DNA from: Candidatus Saccharimonadota bacterium
GTDB lineage: Bacteria > Patescibacteriota > Saccharimonadia > Saccharimonadales > UBA4665
Length of the DNA: 64,000 nt
Direction of reading: 5' to 3'
Assembly: GCA_025928155.1 (NCBI GenBank)
Contig: JAICKC010000001.1
Span: forward strand, 1-64,000
Under the pieces are notes generated by a model. That model was given only the letters and a program-made list of their open reading frames with translations. It had not been told where the DNA came from and did not search any database. The position numbers were made by a program, and so were the translations under genes. This document shows, piece after piece, positions 9,401-19,283 of the stretch (within the stretch, counting starts at the first letter, position 1; every line of letters begins with the position of its first letter).

Positions 9401-10336
9401 CTAAGGGTTCAGTGTAGTGATCTGCAGGTCGGTGAAGTCGAAATTGGTGTAGTCGCCGCGTATACCGACGTTGCCGGCAGCGGTAATGGGTGTATAGGAG
9501 GCCGACCGGTAGTGCCCTGGCGTGGTACAGCTTGGCGACCAAGCAGGGTTGGTACCACCCCGGTCGGTACCACTGGCGATCGGCTGGGTAGCGCTCGCGG
9601 CAGTATCGTAAAGGTTGATAGTTACGGACTGGTTAGCATTGGTCTGGATGGTTATGGTGTACTTGCTCCAGACGCCGGGCGTAAAATCGTGCCGGGCGTA
9701 GCTGCCCAGCACGAAGTAGGTGCCGTCGTCGCTGCCGCCGCACGGCACTTTACGCTTGATAACCACTTGGCCGTCTGCGCGATTCAAGCTGACGTAATAG
9801 AGATTGAACGGGTTCTGGTATCTCAGCCAGGCGTGGATACCATACCAGCAGGTGTCGTCTGTATTGCAGCTAGTATTATGAATGTCGATATTCTGTTTGA
9901 GCGAAAGCGACACCTTGATATTGCCCGCGAAACTCTTAACGGTGTTTAGACGAAACACGTCTGAGTCGGTACAGTTGGTACTTAGAGCATTCGGGCCGTC
10001 GCAGGTATCGGGATTGCCGGTCCAGAAGACGTTGCCGTGGGCAAACAGTGAGCCGCTCGTCATGTCCCAGTCAGCTGAAATTACGGCATGGCCGTTGCCG
10101 TGGTTGAAGTGAGCAAACTCATTGGTGATGAGGCCATTTGTTGCGGGTGCGGTGTACGAAGCGAGTATAGCTGAAGTGGTGGGTGGCGGCGTGGCCTTGT
10201 GTTGGCTGGAGTGGTTGCGAGTTTGGGCTGCGGGCTTTGGTCGGTGGTGTATTGAGCTGCCCAGAAGGTAATACAGTAGCAACCCGCATACTACAATAAC
10301 AGCGCCTGCCGTTATAGCCCACCAACGACGCTTCAT
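9401..10336 (-). CDS. membrane-anchored concanavalin A-like lectin/glucanase-fold protein
   Basis: N-terminal TM; beta-rich domain with WYGIHAWLRYQNPFNLYYVSLNRADGQVVIKRK...GVWSKYTITIQ; overlaps upstream gene by ATGA. Confidence 0.65.
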   Translation of the reverse strand: MKRRWWAITAGAVIVVCGLLLYYLLGSSIHHRPKPAAQTRNHSSQHKATPPPTTSAILASYTAPATNGLITNEFAHFNHGNGHAVISADWDMTSGSLFAHGNVFWTGNPDTCDGPNALSTNCTDSDVFRLNTVKSFAGNIKVSLSLKQNIDIHNTSCNTDDTCWYGIHAWLRYQNPFNLYYVSLNRADGQVVIKRKVPCGGSDDGTYFVLGSYARHDFTPGVWSKYTITIQTNANQSVTINLYDTAASATQPIASGTDRGGTNPAWSPSCTTPGHYRSASYTPITAAGNVGIRGDYTNFDFTDLQITTLNP

Positions 10337-12009
10337 GAGGCTACAACACTAATGTCCTGTATGGTAAGGCTTGAAGGGTGTGTGGCGTCGTAGACCGAAA
10401 AGCCTATGCCACCACTTGGTGGCATAGCTGGATCGGTGACTTCGGTCAGCACCTCTCCATTCAGCAGACACTGGATAGTGTGGCCGTGCATGCGCACGCC
10501 AACGGTTTGCGGCTGGTTGACGGCTAAGCCGTCAAGGTCGCTCTCTTGCAGCGTAGTGAACGCACTACCCATGCTGCGGGTAACCGAGAAGTAATTGGCA
10601 CCGAAGTAGCAACCAATGCGATAATCGGCACCTTGTAGGCGCGCCAGCAGTCCGTAGCTGCTCCCTTGATTAAGCGTAACGCGGGCGGTCATAGTGTAGT
10701 CGCTCCAGCCGCTGCTGCCATCGAGTACGGCGCCGGCGCCAGTCTTATCCGTACCACTTGAGCCAATTGTGAGTGTTCCATTTTGTACATCCCCTTTACC
10801 CCAGGCGTACTCCCAGCCGCTGTTGGTCGCTAAGCGATCGTTGTACGGTAGTGGCTTAGCGTCGCCTTGGCCCAAAAATGCTACGAGCCCTTGTCCGTTG
10901 CTCCACAATCCTTGGGTGAGCTGGATGCGATACGCATAGAACTGGTTACTATTATAGTACTCTTGGCTCCGGTCGCGGCCCGGGTAGTACAACATCATGG
11001 CGGCTTTGAACAATCGCTTGGTAGCGGCGGTCAGGACGTTCGGCGCGTTGTGGTAGTTGCTGGAGTCGTTCTCGCCGATGTCGGCGAACGGGAATGCGAA
11101 CAGCGTTGCGGGCTTGCCGGTAAATTGCTCGACCTCGCGCTTGGCGGTCGCCATATCGTTGTAAACGCGGGCGGCGTACTCGGCATCGGTTTCCATGCGG
11201 TGCGAGGCAGACAACCAGAGCTTGTTGGGGTAGAACTCACCCTTCGTGCCATTACTGCTAATGGCGTAGTAGCTGTGGCCGATGTCAGTGTGGGGTTCCA
11301 AATCCCAGTGACCGCTACGCTGCATGGCGTGCAGCTCGATAGCCGATAGGTAGTAGTGTGAACCGGCGAAGTCTTCTATGTTGTATTTCGTGATAACGAA
11401 TTCTGTCGCCCGGAAGCCAAGCGCTGACAACACCGGGTCAACTGGGTAATAACTATCTTTGGTGCCATCGTCAAAAGTAATAAATACCGACTTTGCGGGC
11501 AGCCGTTTCTTGCCCGCGATGAAGTTGGCATAGTCATCGGCTGAGACAGTAGTGTAGCCGGCTTTTTTGAGCGCAAACATCTGGTGCTTGAAGTCGCCAG
11601 GTGTCACATTATATACATCCTTGTCGGTGGCGACGCGGTGATAGAGCAATACCGGCACGGATGTGGCGTAGCCGGCTGGCATCGGTGCAGCCGATACGCG
11701 GTCGGTAAACATGGCATCGCGTACAGCATCGGGACGCGATTCACCGATATAGCGGTTGTAGTCATAGCGGACTCTGTACGTTTCGAAGAAATTGCCGATA
11801 GTTCTGGTGTTATCGAGATTGTAGCTGTAGAGCCAATAGGCGCCGCCGTATATCAGGCCGCAAACGGCCAGTGACAGTGCGACGTAAGCAGCACGGTGCA
11901 CGTACATACGCGTGCGTAAACCGTGCGGCCGCCGGGTGTACAGCCAGCGTGCGCCAAGCTGCAGGTAGGACGGATGGTGGGCGCCAGACGGTACATTCCA
12001 GAGCTTCAT
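10333..12009 (-). CDS. polysaccharide deacetylase with N-terminal TM and C-terminal lectin-like domain
   Basis: VPVLLYHRVATDKDVYNVTPGDFKHQM...SVFITFDDGTKDSYYPV; C-terminal YTMTARVTLNQGSSYGLLARLQGADYRIGCYFG; start chosen at MKLWNVPSG, overlapping GT2 stop (ATGA). Confidence 0.88.
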   Translation of the reverse strand: MKLWNVPSGAHHPSYLQLGARWLYTRRPHGLRTRMYVHRAAYVALSLAVCGLIYGGAYWLYSYNLDNTRTIGNFFETYRVRYDYNRYIGESRPDAVRDAMFTDRVSAAPMPAGYATSVPVLLYHRVATDKDVYNVTPGDFKHQMFALKKAGYTTVSADDYANFIAGKKRLPAKSVFITFDDGTKDSYYPVDPVLSALGFRATEFVITKYNIEDFAGSHYYLSAIELHAMQRSGHWDLEPHTDIGHSYYAISSNGTKGEFYPNKLWLSASHRMETDAEYAARVYNDMATAKREVEQFTGKPATLFAFPFADIGENDSSNYHNAPNVLTAATKRLFKAAMMLYYPGRDRSQEYYNSNQFYAYRIQLTQGLWSNGQGLVAFLGQGDAKPLPYNDRLATNSGWEYAWGKGDVQNGTLTIGSSGTDKTGAGAVLDGSSGWSDYTMTARVTLNQGSSYGLLARLQGADYRIGCYFGANYFSVTRSMGSAFTTLQESDLDGLAVNQPQTVGVRMHGHTIQCLLNGEVLTEVTDPAMPPSGGIGFSVYDATHPSSLTIQDISVVAS

Positions 12010-13391
12010 CGGGTGACCCACTTGCGGTTTTGGATAGTCGCTATGGCATAGAAAAATACAAAAGACAGGAAGATGCTGTTGAACACAGTCCAGAGGAATA
12101 GGTATGGCCAATATTTATTGCTGCGCGAGGAAAATTTGTAAAATACAGTGATGATGGCGGCCAGCAGCAATGCTCCGAACAGATAGTACAGCGGCAGAAT
12201 GTGGCGGACGGCCGGAGAGTACAGCATAGCGCGGACGGCGACGAAGGGCGTGAGCATGCTGACAAGGGTCAGCGGAAAGAAATACGTAAAGGCAATGAAC
12301 GGCCGTTTGCGCCAAATAAATTTACTGGCGAAATAGGCGTTGATGACCCAGCTTTTTTTCCAGCGTGTCTGCTGCTTGAGGAACTGGCGGAGATTGTCGG
12401 GGCAAATGGTATAGGCCTGCACTAAGTCGGTGTAGATGGTCTTGTGGTCAGTCTTGATGAGCCAGTTGGTCAGCGCCCGGTCATCCCCCCAGGTTACTGG
12501 TTGGCCCAGGAAGCGCTCGCCAAGCCAATCATCCATGATAGGCAGGACCGCGCTCTTGCGGTAAGCGGACGAGCAGCCACTGCAACAGAAGACTGACATA
12601 AAGACCGACTCGGCTGCCTTCAGGATGCGGAATGACATAAAGTAGTACGCTGCCTGCATCTTAGTGAGCAGGTTTTGGTCAGCGTTGCTTGGGTCAGCGT
12701 GGGCACAGACGGCGGCGATTTCGGGGTGCGCGAACGGCTTGATGAGGTTGCGGAAGGTGCTCGGTTCGATGTAGCTGTCGCTGTCGAGTTGGATAACGAT
12801 TTCGCCGCGAGCCCGGCGGAAGCCTTCAACCATGCCCGGGCGCTTGCCGCGATTGACTTTCCACGAAACTATCGTCAGGCGCTTCTCGTATTCCTTTTTA
12901 AGTGTACGCACTATGTCTTCGGTGCCGTCGGTGCCACCATCGTTAATGAAGACGACGTCGAGCTTATCGGCCGGATAATCGGCCGCGAAACACATACGTA
13001 TGGTGTTTTCGATGGCCTCCTCCTCGTTCTTACATGGAATCACGAAGGTTACGAGTGGCTCGTACGCCTCCTCTTGTCTTGCTGCCAGGATGTTGTCGGC
13101 GTGTCGCATGACTTTGTTGATGGAGTTGCGGTACAACGTGGCGGCCAGTACGCGGGTGAGCTCAAAAGTAGTGACGAATACCGAATACGCAATCAGCCAC
13201 TGGTTCTCGTGGTTGGCGTAAAGCGTTTTGGCTTTGATGGCGGCTAGGATGAGCAGAAGTGTGATGCCGACTAGGAGGAGGAAACCGTAATAGCTGAAAG
13301 CACTCAAGAAGTTTCGGAAGCGCTCAAAACGACGCAATACGGCATCGTCTGCCGGCTCACTAAGCACATTCTCTGCTGCACCTTGCTGCAC
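12006..13391 (-). CDS. processive GT2 glycosyltransferase (HasA/NodC/IcaA-like)
   Basis: VTFVIPCKNEEEAIENTI, LDSDS, TWGDDRALTNWLI, QQTRWKKSW; flanking TMs; SD AGGAG before GTG start. Confidence 0.92.
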   Translation of the reverse strand: MQQGAAENVLSEPADDAVLRRFERFRNFLSAFSYYGFLLLVGITLLLILAAIKAKTLYANHENQWLIAYSVFVTTFELTRVLAATLYRNSINKVMRHADNILAARQEEAYEPLVTFVIPCKNEEEAIENTIRMCFAADYPADKLDVVFINDGGTDGTEDIVRTLKKEYEKRLTIVSWKVNRGKRPGMVEGFRRARGEIVIQLDSDSYIEPSTFRNLIKPFAHPEIAAVCAHADPSNADQNLLTKMQAAYYFMSFRILKAAESVFMSVFCCSGCSSAYRKSAVLPIMDDWLGERFLGQPVTWGDDRALTNWLIKTDHKTIYTDLVQAYTICPDNLRQFLKQQTRWKKSWVINAYFASKFIWRKRPFIAFTYFFPLTLVSMLTPFVAVRAMLYSPAVRHILPLYYLFGALLLAAIITVFYKFSSRSNKYWPYLFLWTVFNSIFLSFVFFYAIATIQNRKWVTR

Positions 13392-13536
13392 TGCCCGTCT
13401 CCTGATTTATCTGCCACCCGGTATGATTCAGTATTGTAGACGTACCTTAAGAACGTCTATATTATTTGATAGATTACCATAAAAACTACTTAGATGCAAG
13501 TGTTTACTAATCTTTGTCTTTGGCTTTCGCGTGGCT

Positions 13537-14091
13537 CTATCCGGCGAGCAGCGATTCTACCTTTGCGGTAACACGCGGGATCTGGTCCTTCGCCCAGTAG
13601 CTTGTGGCATCTCCACCGCTATCCGCTTCAAGCAGCTCCCGATATTCACTCCATGAAATCCAGCGATACGCTTCAACTTCCTGTCCGTTCGGCTTCGGTT
13701 CTTGATCAGTGAATGCAACGTAGATCGGACAGAATTCATGTTCGATGATCCCCTTGTAAGGTGGCGTCTTGTACACGTATTTGGGCAGCACACATGTCAG
13801 GTTATCGAGTTTTATAATGCCGAGTTCGTACTGGGCACGACGGTGAATTGCTGCTTCTATGGCTTCGCCGGGCATCGGGTGGCCGCAGACGCTATTCGTC
13901 CAAACGTCCGGCCAGACCTTTTTTACGTGCGCTCTTTGCGTTATAAGGAATTGCTTGGTGGCCGAGTTAAAAATGTAGCAAGAAAAGGCCAGGTGCAGCT
14001 TGGTGTCCGCCGTATGGCTGGCGAGCTTCGGGCCGGTCTCACCGGTCGGCTTGCCGTCTTTGTCTACAAAAATAATCTGTTCGTCGTTCAT
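13537..14091 (-). CDS. idi: isopentenyl-diphosphate delta-isomerase type 1 / NUDIX protein
   Basis: LHLAFSCYIFNSATKQFLITQRAHVKKVWPDVWTNSVCGHPMPGEAIEAAIHRRAQYELGI matches IDI-1 signature. Confidence 0.85.
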   Translation of the reverse strand: MNDEQIIFVDKDGKPTGETGPKLASHTADTKLHLAFSCYIFNSATKQFLITQRAHVKKVWPDVWTNSVCGHPMPGEAIEAAIHRRAQYELGIIKLDNLTCVLPKYVYKTPPYKGIIEHEFCPIYVAFTDQEPKPNGQEVEAYRWISWSEYRELLEADSGGDATSYWAKDQIPRVTAKVESLLAG

Positions 14092-14252
14092 CTCGGTGAA
14101 AACTATTGTATCAAATAAAAAAGAGACTTCTTAAGAGAGGGCTTACTTTGCGCTTGGCTCACTCTGACGTCTCGCGTTGAGGCAGAGACTGGAGAAGCGT
14201 ATGAGTCTAGGAGAGGTTCGGACAGCTACCCCTTAAAGCTAGACAGGAGTAG

Positions 14253-14909
14253 CTATGGCGTATCGGTTAAATGGGACAGTATCTTACCGACCTCAAAAAT
14301 ATCCTTTGCCATAAAGTCAGGCCGTGCTTTCTTGAGACTCTCTATTGTTCCAAACCCGTGGGTAATTGCAATGGTTGCAAGCGCATGGGCGTTTCTCCCA
14401 GCTCCGATGTCAAAAGCGGTATCCCCTATCATGACTGTTTCCTCAGGAGCGGTGTTACATTCACGGCATGCGAGCAAAAAGCCTTCAGGGTCAGGTTTAG
14501 GTTTTGTGATGCGTTCATGATGCACGACGCTTGTGAAGTACTCCGCAAGGCCATGCTGCCTCAGTACGTCGTGTACTTTCGAACCACCGCCTGTGAGTAT
14601 TGCCAATTTCACACCCTGAGACTTCAGGTCTTGCAACAATTCCTCTACACCAGCAAACGCTTCTGAGTTCATGGTGTTGGCAGCTACGAACGTATTATTC
14701 GTTTCGAGCAGTGTCTGTATGTCTTGGTCCGGATAAAAATGCTTGAAAATGTCAGGTAATGCCTTACCTAGCTGCGCGCGCACCTCGCTCGCAGTAGGAA
14801 CCCACAAATCCTGAGTCTCGGCAACATGTTTATATGCGGATACTATCAACTCAAATGTATCAAAGAGGGTACCGTCGGCATCGAATACTACTGCCTCACA
14901 CTTTTGCAT
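14253..14909 (-). CDS. HAD-superfamily hydrolase (phosphoglycolate phosphatase-like)
   Basis: VVFDADGTLFDTFE; GVKLAILTGGG; MIGDTAFDIGAGRNA. Confidence 0.92.
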   Translation of the reverse strand: MQKCEAVVFDADGTLFDTFELIVSAYKHVAETQDLWVPTASEVRAQLGKALPDIFKHFYPDQDIQTLLETNNTFVAANTMNSEAFAGVEELLQDLKSQGVKLAILTGGGSKVHDVLRQHGLAEYFTSVVHHERITKPKPDPEGFLLACRECNTAPEETVMIGDTAFDIGAGRNAHALATIAITHGFGTIESLKKARPDFMAKDIFEVGKILSHLTDTP

Positions 14910-15065
14910 AACAGTGGAAAGTATATCAAATAAAAGAAAACCCCGGGGGCTCCATACGAATTATGATCCTAATACGACACTTGGGTGAGCTCTGTGGTCT
15001 AGAATCTTTTCGCTGACTATTCGGTAAACTTAATAATACTTTGAGTAATGTGTGATAATTGTGCT

Positions 15066-16118
15066 ATGAAAGTAAAATCGTATGCCGCACCCGCAATAGA
15101 TAAACCGCTTGAGTATTATGAGTTTGATCGCCGTGAACCAACTGCTCATGATGTGGAACTAGCAGTTCAATTCTGCGGTATATGCCATAGTGACATCCAT
15201 ACAGCTCGTGGTGACTGGGGTGAAGTGGAATATCCTTGTGTACCAGGACACGAAATCGTAGGAGTTGTTACTCGTGTCGGTAAGGCTGTCGCTAGGTTTA
15301 AACCCGGTGATCGAGTGGGCGTCGGTTGCATGGTTAATAGCTGCGGTAAATGCGAAGCATGTAAACGGGGCTACGAAAATAGTTGTTTCGAGGAAACCGT
15401 CTGGACGTATAGCTCGAAAGACCCCGTTGATGGCACTGACACGAAAGGTGGCTACTCGACAGTTATGGTTGCGCCAGAGCACTTTGTGCTGCCCTTGCCA
15501 GAATCGTTAGATATGGCATCTGCCGCACCGCTGCTTTGTGCGGGTATAACTACCTATTCGCCGCTGAGACACTGGAACGTCAGTAAAGGTTCAAAGGTGG
15601 GTATAGTCGGGCTTGGTGGCCTTGGACACATGGGTGTCAAGTATGCTAAAGCATTCGGTGCGGAGGTTTGGGTAATAACCTCTTCGTCCGAAAAAATAGA
15701 AACCGCGAAACTTTATGGTGCTGACGGTGTGGTAGTTTCAACGTCCGAAAAAGACATGAAGAACGCCGCACACAAGTTTGACTTTTTACTTGACACAATC
15801 CCCAAGGCGCATGCCCTGACTCCATATATGCAACTTCTCAATGTGCACGGTACTATTTGTCTCGTCGGACCAATTGAACCAATGCCTGGTTTTCATTCCG
15901 GTGTTGTTATCGATGGACAGAAATCCATTGCCGGTTCGGGCATAGGCGGCATAAAAGAAACTCAAGAAATGCTCGAATATAGTGCGGAACATAACATACT
16001 GCCTGAAGTTGAGGTGATTGATATCAAAGATATTAACAAGGCGTGGGATGCATTGCAGCATAAGCAGATGTCTAAGCGTTATGTAATCGACATGAAAAAA
16101 TCTTTCCCGTCAGCATAA
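15066..16118 (+). CDS. zinc-dependent alcohol dehydrogenase (CAD/YahK-like)
   Basis: FCGICHSDIHTARGDWG, PCVPGHEIVGVVTRVG, CGKCEACKRG, GLGGLGHMGVKYAKAFGAEV; alternative start at 15048. Confidence 0.95.
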   Translation: MKVKSYAAPAIDKPLEYYEFDRREPTAHDVELAVQFCGICHSDIHTARGDWGEVEYPCVPGHEIVGVVTRVGKAVARFKPGDRVGVGCMVNSCGKCEACKRGYENSCFEETVWTYSSKDPVDGTDTKGGYSTVMVAPEHFVLPLPESLDMASAAPLLCAGITTYSPLRHWNVSKGSKVGIVGLGGLGHMGVKYAKAFGAEVWVITSSSEKIETAKLYGADGVVVSTSEKDMKNAAHKFDFLLDTIPKAHALTPYMQLLNVHGTICLVGPIEPMPGFHSGVVIDGQKSIAGSGIGGIKETQEMLEYSAEHNILPEVEVIDIKDINKAWDALQHKQMSKRYVIDMKKSFPSA

Positions 16119-16138
16119 CAGGAGGTCATTTTAATATA

Positions 16139-16174
16139 AAAAATCCAGCAGCGTAAATACTTACTGGATTTTGT
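16139..16174 (+). terminator. intrinsic terminator of alcohol dehydrogenase gene
   Basis: AAAAATCCAG-15nt-CTGGATTTTGTTT. Confidence 0.7.
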
Positions 16175-16190
16175 TTCAACTTTCTGATAT

Positions 16191-16265
16191 TGGCTAGGGC
16201 GGAGGGATTCGAACCCCCGAATGCCAGGACCAAAACCTGGTGCCTTACCGCTTGGCGACGCCCTA
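16191..16265 (-). tRNA. trnQ: tRNA-Gln (anticodon UUG), CCA encoded
   Basis: Reverse strand TAGGGCGTCGCCAAGCGGTAAGGCACCAGGTTTTGGTCCTGGCATTCGGGGGTTCGAATCCCTCCGCCCTAGCCA folds as cloverleaf; anticodon TTG. Confidence 0.95.
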
Positions 16266-16310
16266 TAGCTTCGCCCGATTATACAAGAGATCCAGCGAAT
16301 ACACCAGGGG

Positions 16311-17093
16311 TCACGGGGCGGCTTTGTAGACGGTACCGCCGGTGACGCCGAAGAAATCTTCGAGGGTTTCGATATCTTGCTGGTGCATCTCGCTGCTCAA
16401 GTCAGTGCCGACGTAGCGGAAGTGCCACGGTTCGTATTCGTAGCCGGTGACAGTGACCTTGTCAGCTGGATAGCGCAAAATGAAGCCGTAGCGGTAGGCG
16501 TTGGCGGCCAGCCACTGCCCTTCCGGTGTGGTGCCGAAGCAGGCTTCGAGCGCGCATTTGCCGCTTGCGGCGCCGATGTCAACCGCTAGGCCCGTCTGGT
16601 GCTCACTGTAGCCGGGGCGGGCACTTTCCTGGTCGGCCGTAGCTTGTCCACTCCTCGTCACATACCGGCTGTAAACGGTTTGTTGGTATGTGTAGCTGCG
16701 GTAGCCGGAAACGACTTCCAGATTAAGCCCGGCCTGTTTGGCGGCAGCGAATAGCTGGGTAACGGCGCTGGCCGTAGCGACGCGCATTTGCATATTGTCG
16801 GCGCCGGGGCTGACGAGTGGTACGCTGGGAACGGTCAGGTCAGCCGGCACGTAGTTGACGGGCTGTAGTGGGTGCTGTTTGTTGGCGACTACCCACAGGC
16901 TGGTGGGGTCAGTCAGCGAGTATTTAGTTTTGTTGAAGCCGTCGCTGTTTTTGGCCGGTGGAGTTGTCGTTGAATTGCTGTTCTGTACGGGGTTGCTCAC
17001 ATAGCTCTGTCGGTGCGCGATACGCCACCAAGTCCCGCCGCCGGCAAGCAGGGCCAAAACAACCACGGATATGGCAACAGCTTTTATACGCAT
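16311..17093 (-). CDS. D-alanyl-D-alanine carboxypeptidase, VanY/LAS family
   Basis: LEVVSGYRSYTYQQTVYSRYV...SARPGYSEHQTGLAVDI...YEPWHFRYVG. Confidence 0.92.
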   Translation of the reverse strand: MRIKAVAISVVVLALLAGGGTWWRIAHRQSYVSNPVQNSNSTTTPPAKNSDGFNKTKYSLTDPTSLWVVANKQHPLQPVNYVPADLTVPSVPLVSPGADNMQMRVATASAVTQLFAAAKQAGLNLEVVSGYRSYTYQQTVYSRYVTRSGQATADQESARPGYSEHQTGLAVDIGAASGKCALEACFGTTPEGQWLAANAYRYGFILRYPADKVTVTGYEYEPWHFRYVGTDLSSEMHQQDIETLEDFFGVTGGTVYKAAP

Positions 17094-17150
17094 TCTCTTC
17101 CAGTATATCTTGTCGCCTTGCCGCGACCTAACGTATAGTATGTAGTAACC

Positions 17151-18077
17151 ATGACACAAAAACCTGCCGAAGCGGTGGACTACATTCAGCCGCTGTACAT
17201 CAATGGACTCAACGGACGCATGCTGTACTACCCTGCCAGCAAGGCGGGCGCCGGGCGAGAGATTTTACTCATATATGGCCATCACGCCATGCTGGAACGC
17301 TGGTGGGGGTTGGTGGAGAATCTGCATGAATATGGCAATGTGACCATGCCGGACTTGCCGGGCTTTGGCGGCATGGATAGTTTTTATAAAATCGGTCGTC
17401 GACCCACGCTTGATGCCTATGCAGACTACTTAGCCGCGTTTATTAAGATGCGCTACCGCAACCGGCGGGTGACGCTGGTAGGGATATCGTTTGGCTTTTT
17501 AGTCATAACACGCATGCTGCAGCGGTATCCGGAGCTGGCTAAAAAGGTCGATCTGGTAGCGAGCATTGTGGGCTTTATGCACCGCGACGACTTCTCGTTC
17601 CCACCGCGCACACGGCGCTCTTACGCCATTCTTGCCCGTTTTTTTGCTACTTTGCCCGCCGCCCTGATTATCCGCTACGGATTTCTCAGCCGTTGGGTGA
17701 TTAGAAGCCTGTATGTGCGGTTGCCAGCCGGCCGGCGTCGTTTTCTGGCTATGGAACCGGAAGCGTTCGAAGCGATGATTGATTTCGACGTCAAGCTGTG
17801 GCAGCGCAACGATGTGCGCACGCATTGGTTTACCACGAGTGAATTTCTGAATATCGATAACTGCAGAGCCCAGATCCCTCTGCCTATCTGGCACGTGGCC
17901 GCAAAAGTCGATTATTATTTCGATAATTACATCGTAGAACAACATATGCGGGTGGTATACAGCGACTACCATAAATCGGTGATGAATTCGCCGGCACATA
18001 CGCCAAGCCCGTTGAGCGATAAAAAAGAAGCGGCGATTATGATACCCCTCGCCCTGCGCCGCGCATTGCGGAACTAG
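17151..18077 (+). CDS. alpha/beta hydrolase
   Basis: ILLIYGHHAMLERW...MPDLPGFGG...VTLVGISFGFLV nucleophile elbow. Confidence 0.8.
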   Translation: MTQKPAEAVDYIQPLYINGLNGRMLYYPASKAGAGREILLIYGHHAMLERWWGLVENLHEYGNVTMPDLPGFGGMDSFYKIGRRPTLDAYADYLAAFIKMRYRNRRVTLVGISFGFLVITRMLQRYPELAKKVDLVASIVGFMHRDDFSFPPRTRRSYAILARFFATLPAALIIRYGFLSRWVIRSLYVRLPAGRRRFLAMEPEAFEAMIDFDVKLWQRNDVRTHWFTTSEFLNIDNCRAQIPLPIWHVAAKVDYYFDNYIVEQHMRVVYSDYHKSVMNSPAHTPSPLSDKKEAAIMIPLALRRALRN

Positions 18078-18110
18078 CCCAGCCACATCTACCGGTTCCT
18101 TGCGCCGAGA

Positions 18111-19154
18111 TTAGGCCGCTTGGGAAGTTCGTACCGCCTCACTGGTGATAGGGCGGGTCTCTACCTCGATAGCTGATACCAGTTGTGCGGGAGTTAGTAG
18201 CTTGCCAGTGCTCGTGACTCCCTTGATTACTTTGACAACCGTAGAATTGTATGGAGTGCGGGCACCGAGTTCCTGGCCGAGCTGTATAATCTCGCCATTC
18301 AAATGGTCAATGATCGAGCTGCCCTCATGGAGCAGGCTGCTGACAATCAGTTCTGCGACAAATTCTTCACGGCTTATCTTGCTAAGCATGCGGGGGATTA
18401 TGTCGGACACAGGAGAGGGCATGTGCAGGATCGACACAATCTTGTTAACGGGAGGCAGTTCAGGTAGTGACAATAGCTGAATCCCCTTTTGTTGCGTCAG
18501 GTCGGCAGCCTCTTTCATCACGTCTACTGACAGGGCTCGCAGGGTACTGTCTTCGGCTGCCTGAGCTGCAGTTAAGCCTATCGCTGCTGCAAAGCCGTGG
18601 TGCAGTGAGGTTATAAGTCGTGTCCAGTGCGCGCCGCGAATATTATCGACGTACATGGTCGGGATCACACCATTCAATAGTGCAACGATAGATTCTGCGA
18701 TACCGGTTGATTCGAACGGCTCGCCAATAAGCAAGCTGCCGGCGACTGGATAGTTAACATGTCCGGCACTTATGGTTGCACCAAAGAGAACGGCTGCACT
18801 TAAAATGTACTGCTTGCCGAGGACGACAGCGGCGTAGTCTGCAGCCCGCGGGCTGTTCTGCAAGGTCACTATCGGGACATCTCTTAGCAGCGGCTGATAT
18901 GTCGTTAGGGTGGGTACGATCTCACTGATGCCTGTGTTGAGCAAGAGCACATCTGGTCGTTCGGTGAGCTGACGCCCGGCTTGCAGCTTGGCGTTTACCC
19001 TGCCGGCGGCGCTTTCAATCCATAACCCTTGCTCGGTGATGGCACTAATATGTGAGGGGTCATTACTTACGATAAAGACTGATTCGCCGGCTACGGCCAA
19101 TAGGCCGCCAATGAGATTCCCGACGGCCGCATCCCCAAGTATTACTATATGCAT
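18111..19154 (-). CDS. ketopantoate reductase-like (ApbA/PanE) protein
   Basis: MHIVILGDAAVGNLIGGLLAVAGESVFIVS Rossmann start; LNTGISEIVPTL; RGAHWTRLITSLHHG. Confidence 0.78.
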   Translation of the reverse strand: MHIVILGDAAVGNLIGGLLAVAGESVFIVSNDPSHISAITEQGLWIESAAGRVNAKLQAGRQLTERPDVLLLNTGISEIVPTLTTYQPLLRDVPIVTLQNSPRAADYAAVVLGKQYILSAAVLFGATISAGHVNYPVAGSLLIGEPFESTGIAESIVALLNGVIPTMYVDNIRGAHWTRLITSLHHGFAAAIGLTAAQAAEDSTLRALSVDVMKEAADLTQQKGIQLLSLPELPPVNKIVSILHMPSPVSDIIPRMLSKISREEFVAELIVSSLLHEGSSIIDHLNGEIIQLGQELGARTPYNSTVVKVIKGVTSTGKLLTPAQLVSAIEVETRPITSEAVRTSQAA

Positions 19155-19283
19155 CTGGTGTGCTCTATTGTTTTTTGCTATTCAACCGTTCCAAACCAAA
19201 TTTTACCACGTCCTACAGTCAGTAGATAATAGGGGATGCATTTCCGGAAAGTCATACATCCTATATAATAACCGGTAATCATT

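Noticed and set aside
14092-14252. Possible structured ncRNA between idi and HAD genes
   Set aside because: Some short complementary segments, but no recognisable RNA family or convincing fold by eye
17499-18086. 195-aa minus-strand ORF
   Set aside because: Antisense to alpha/beta hydrolase with catalytic GISFG motif
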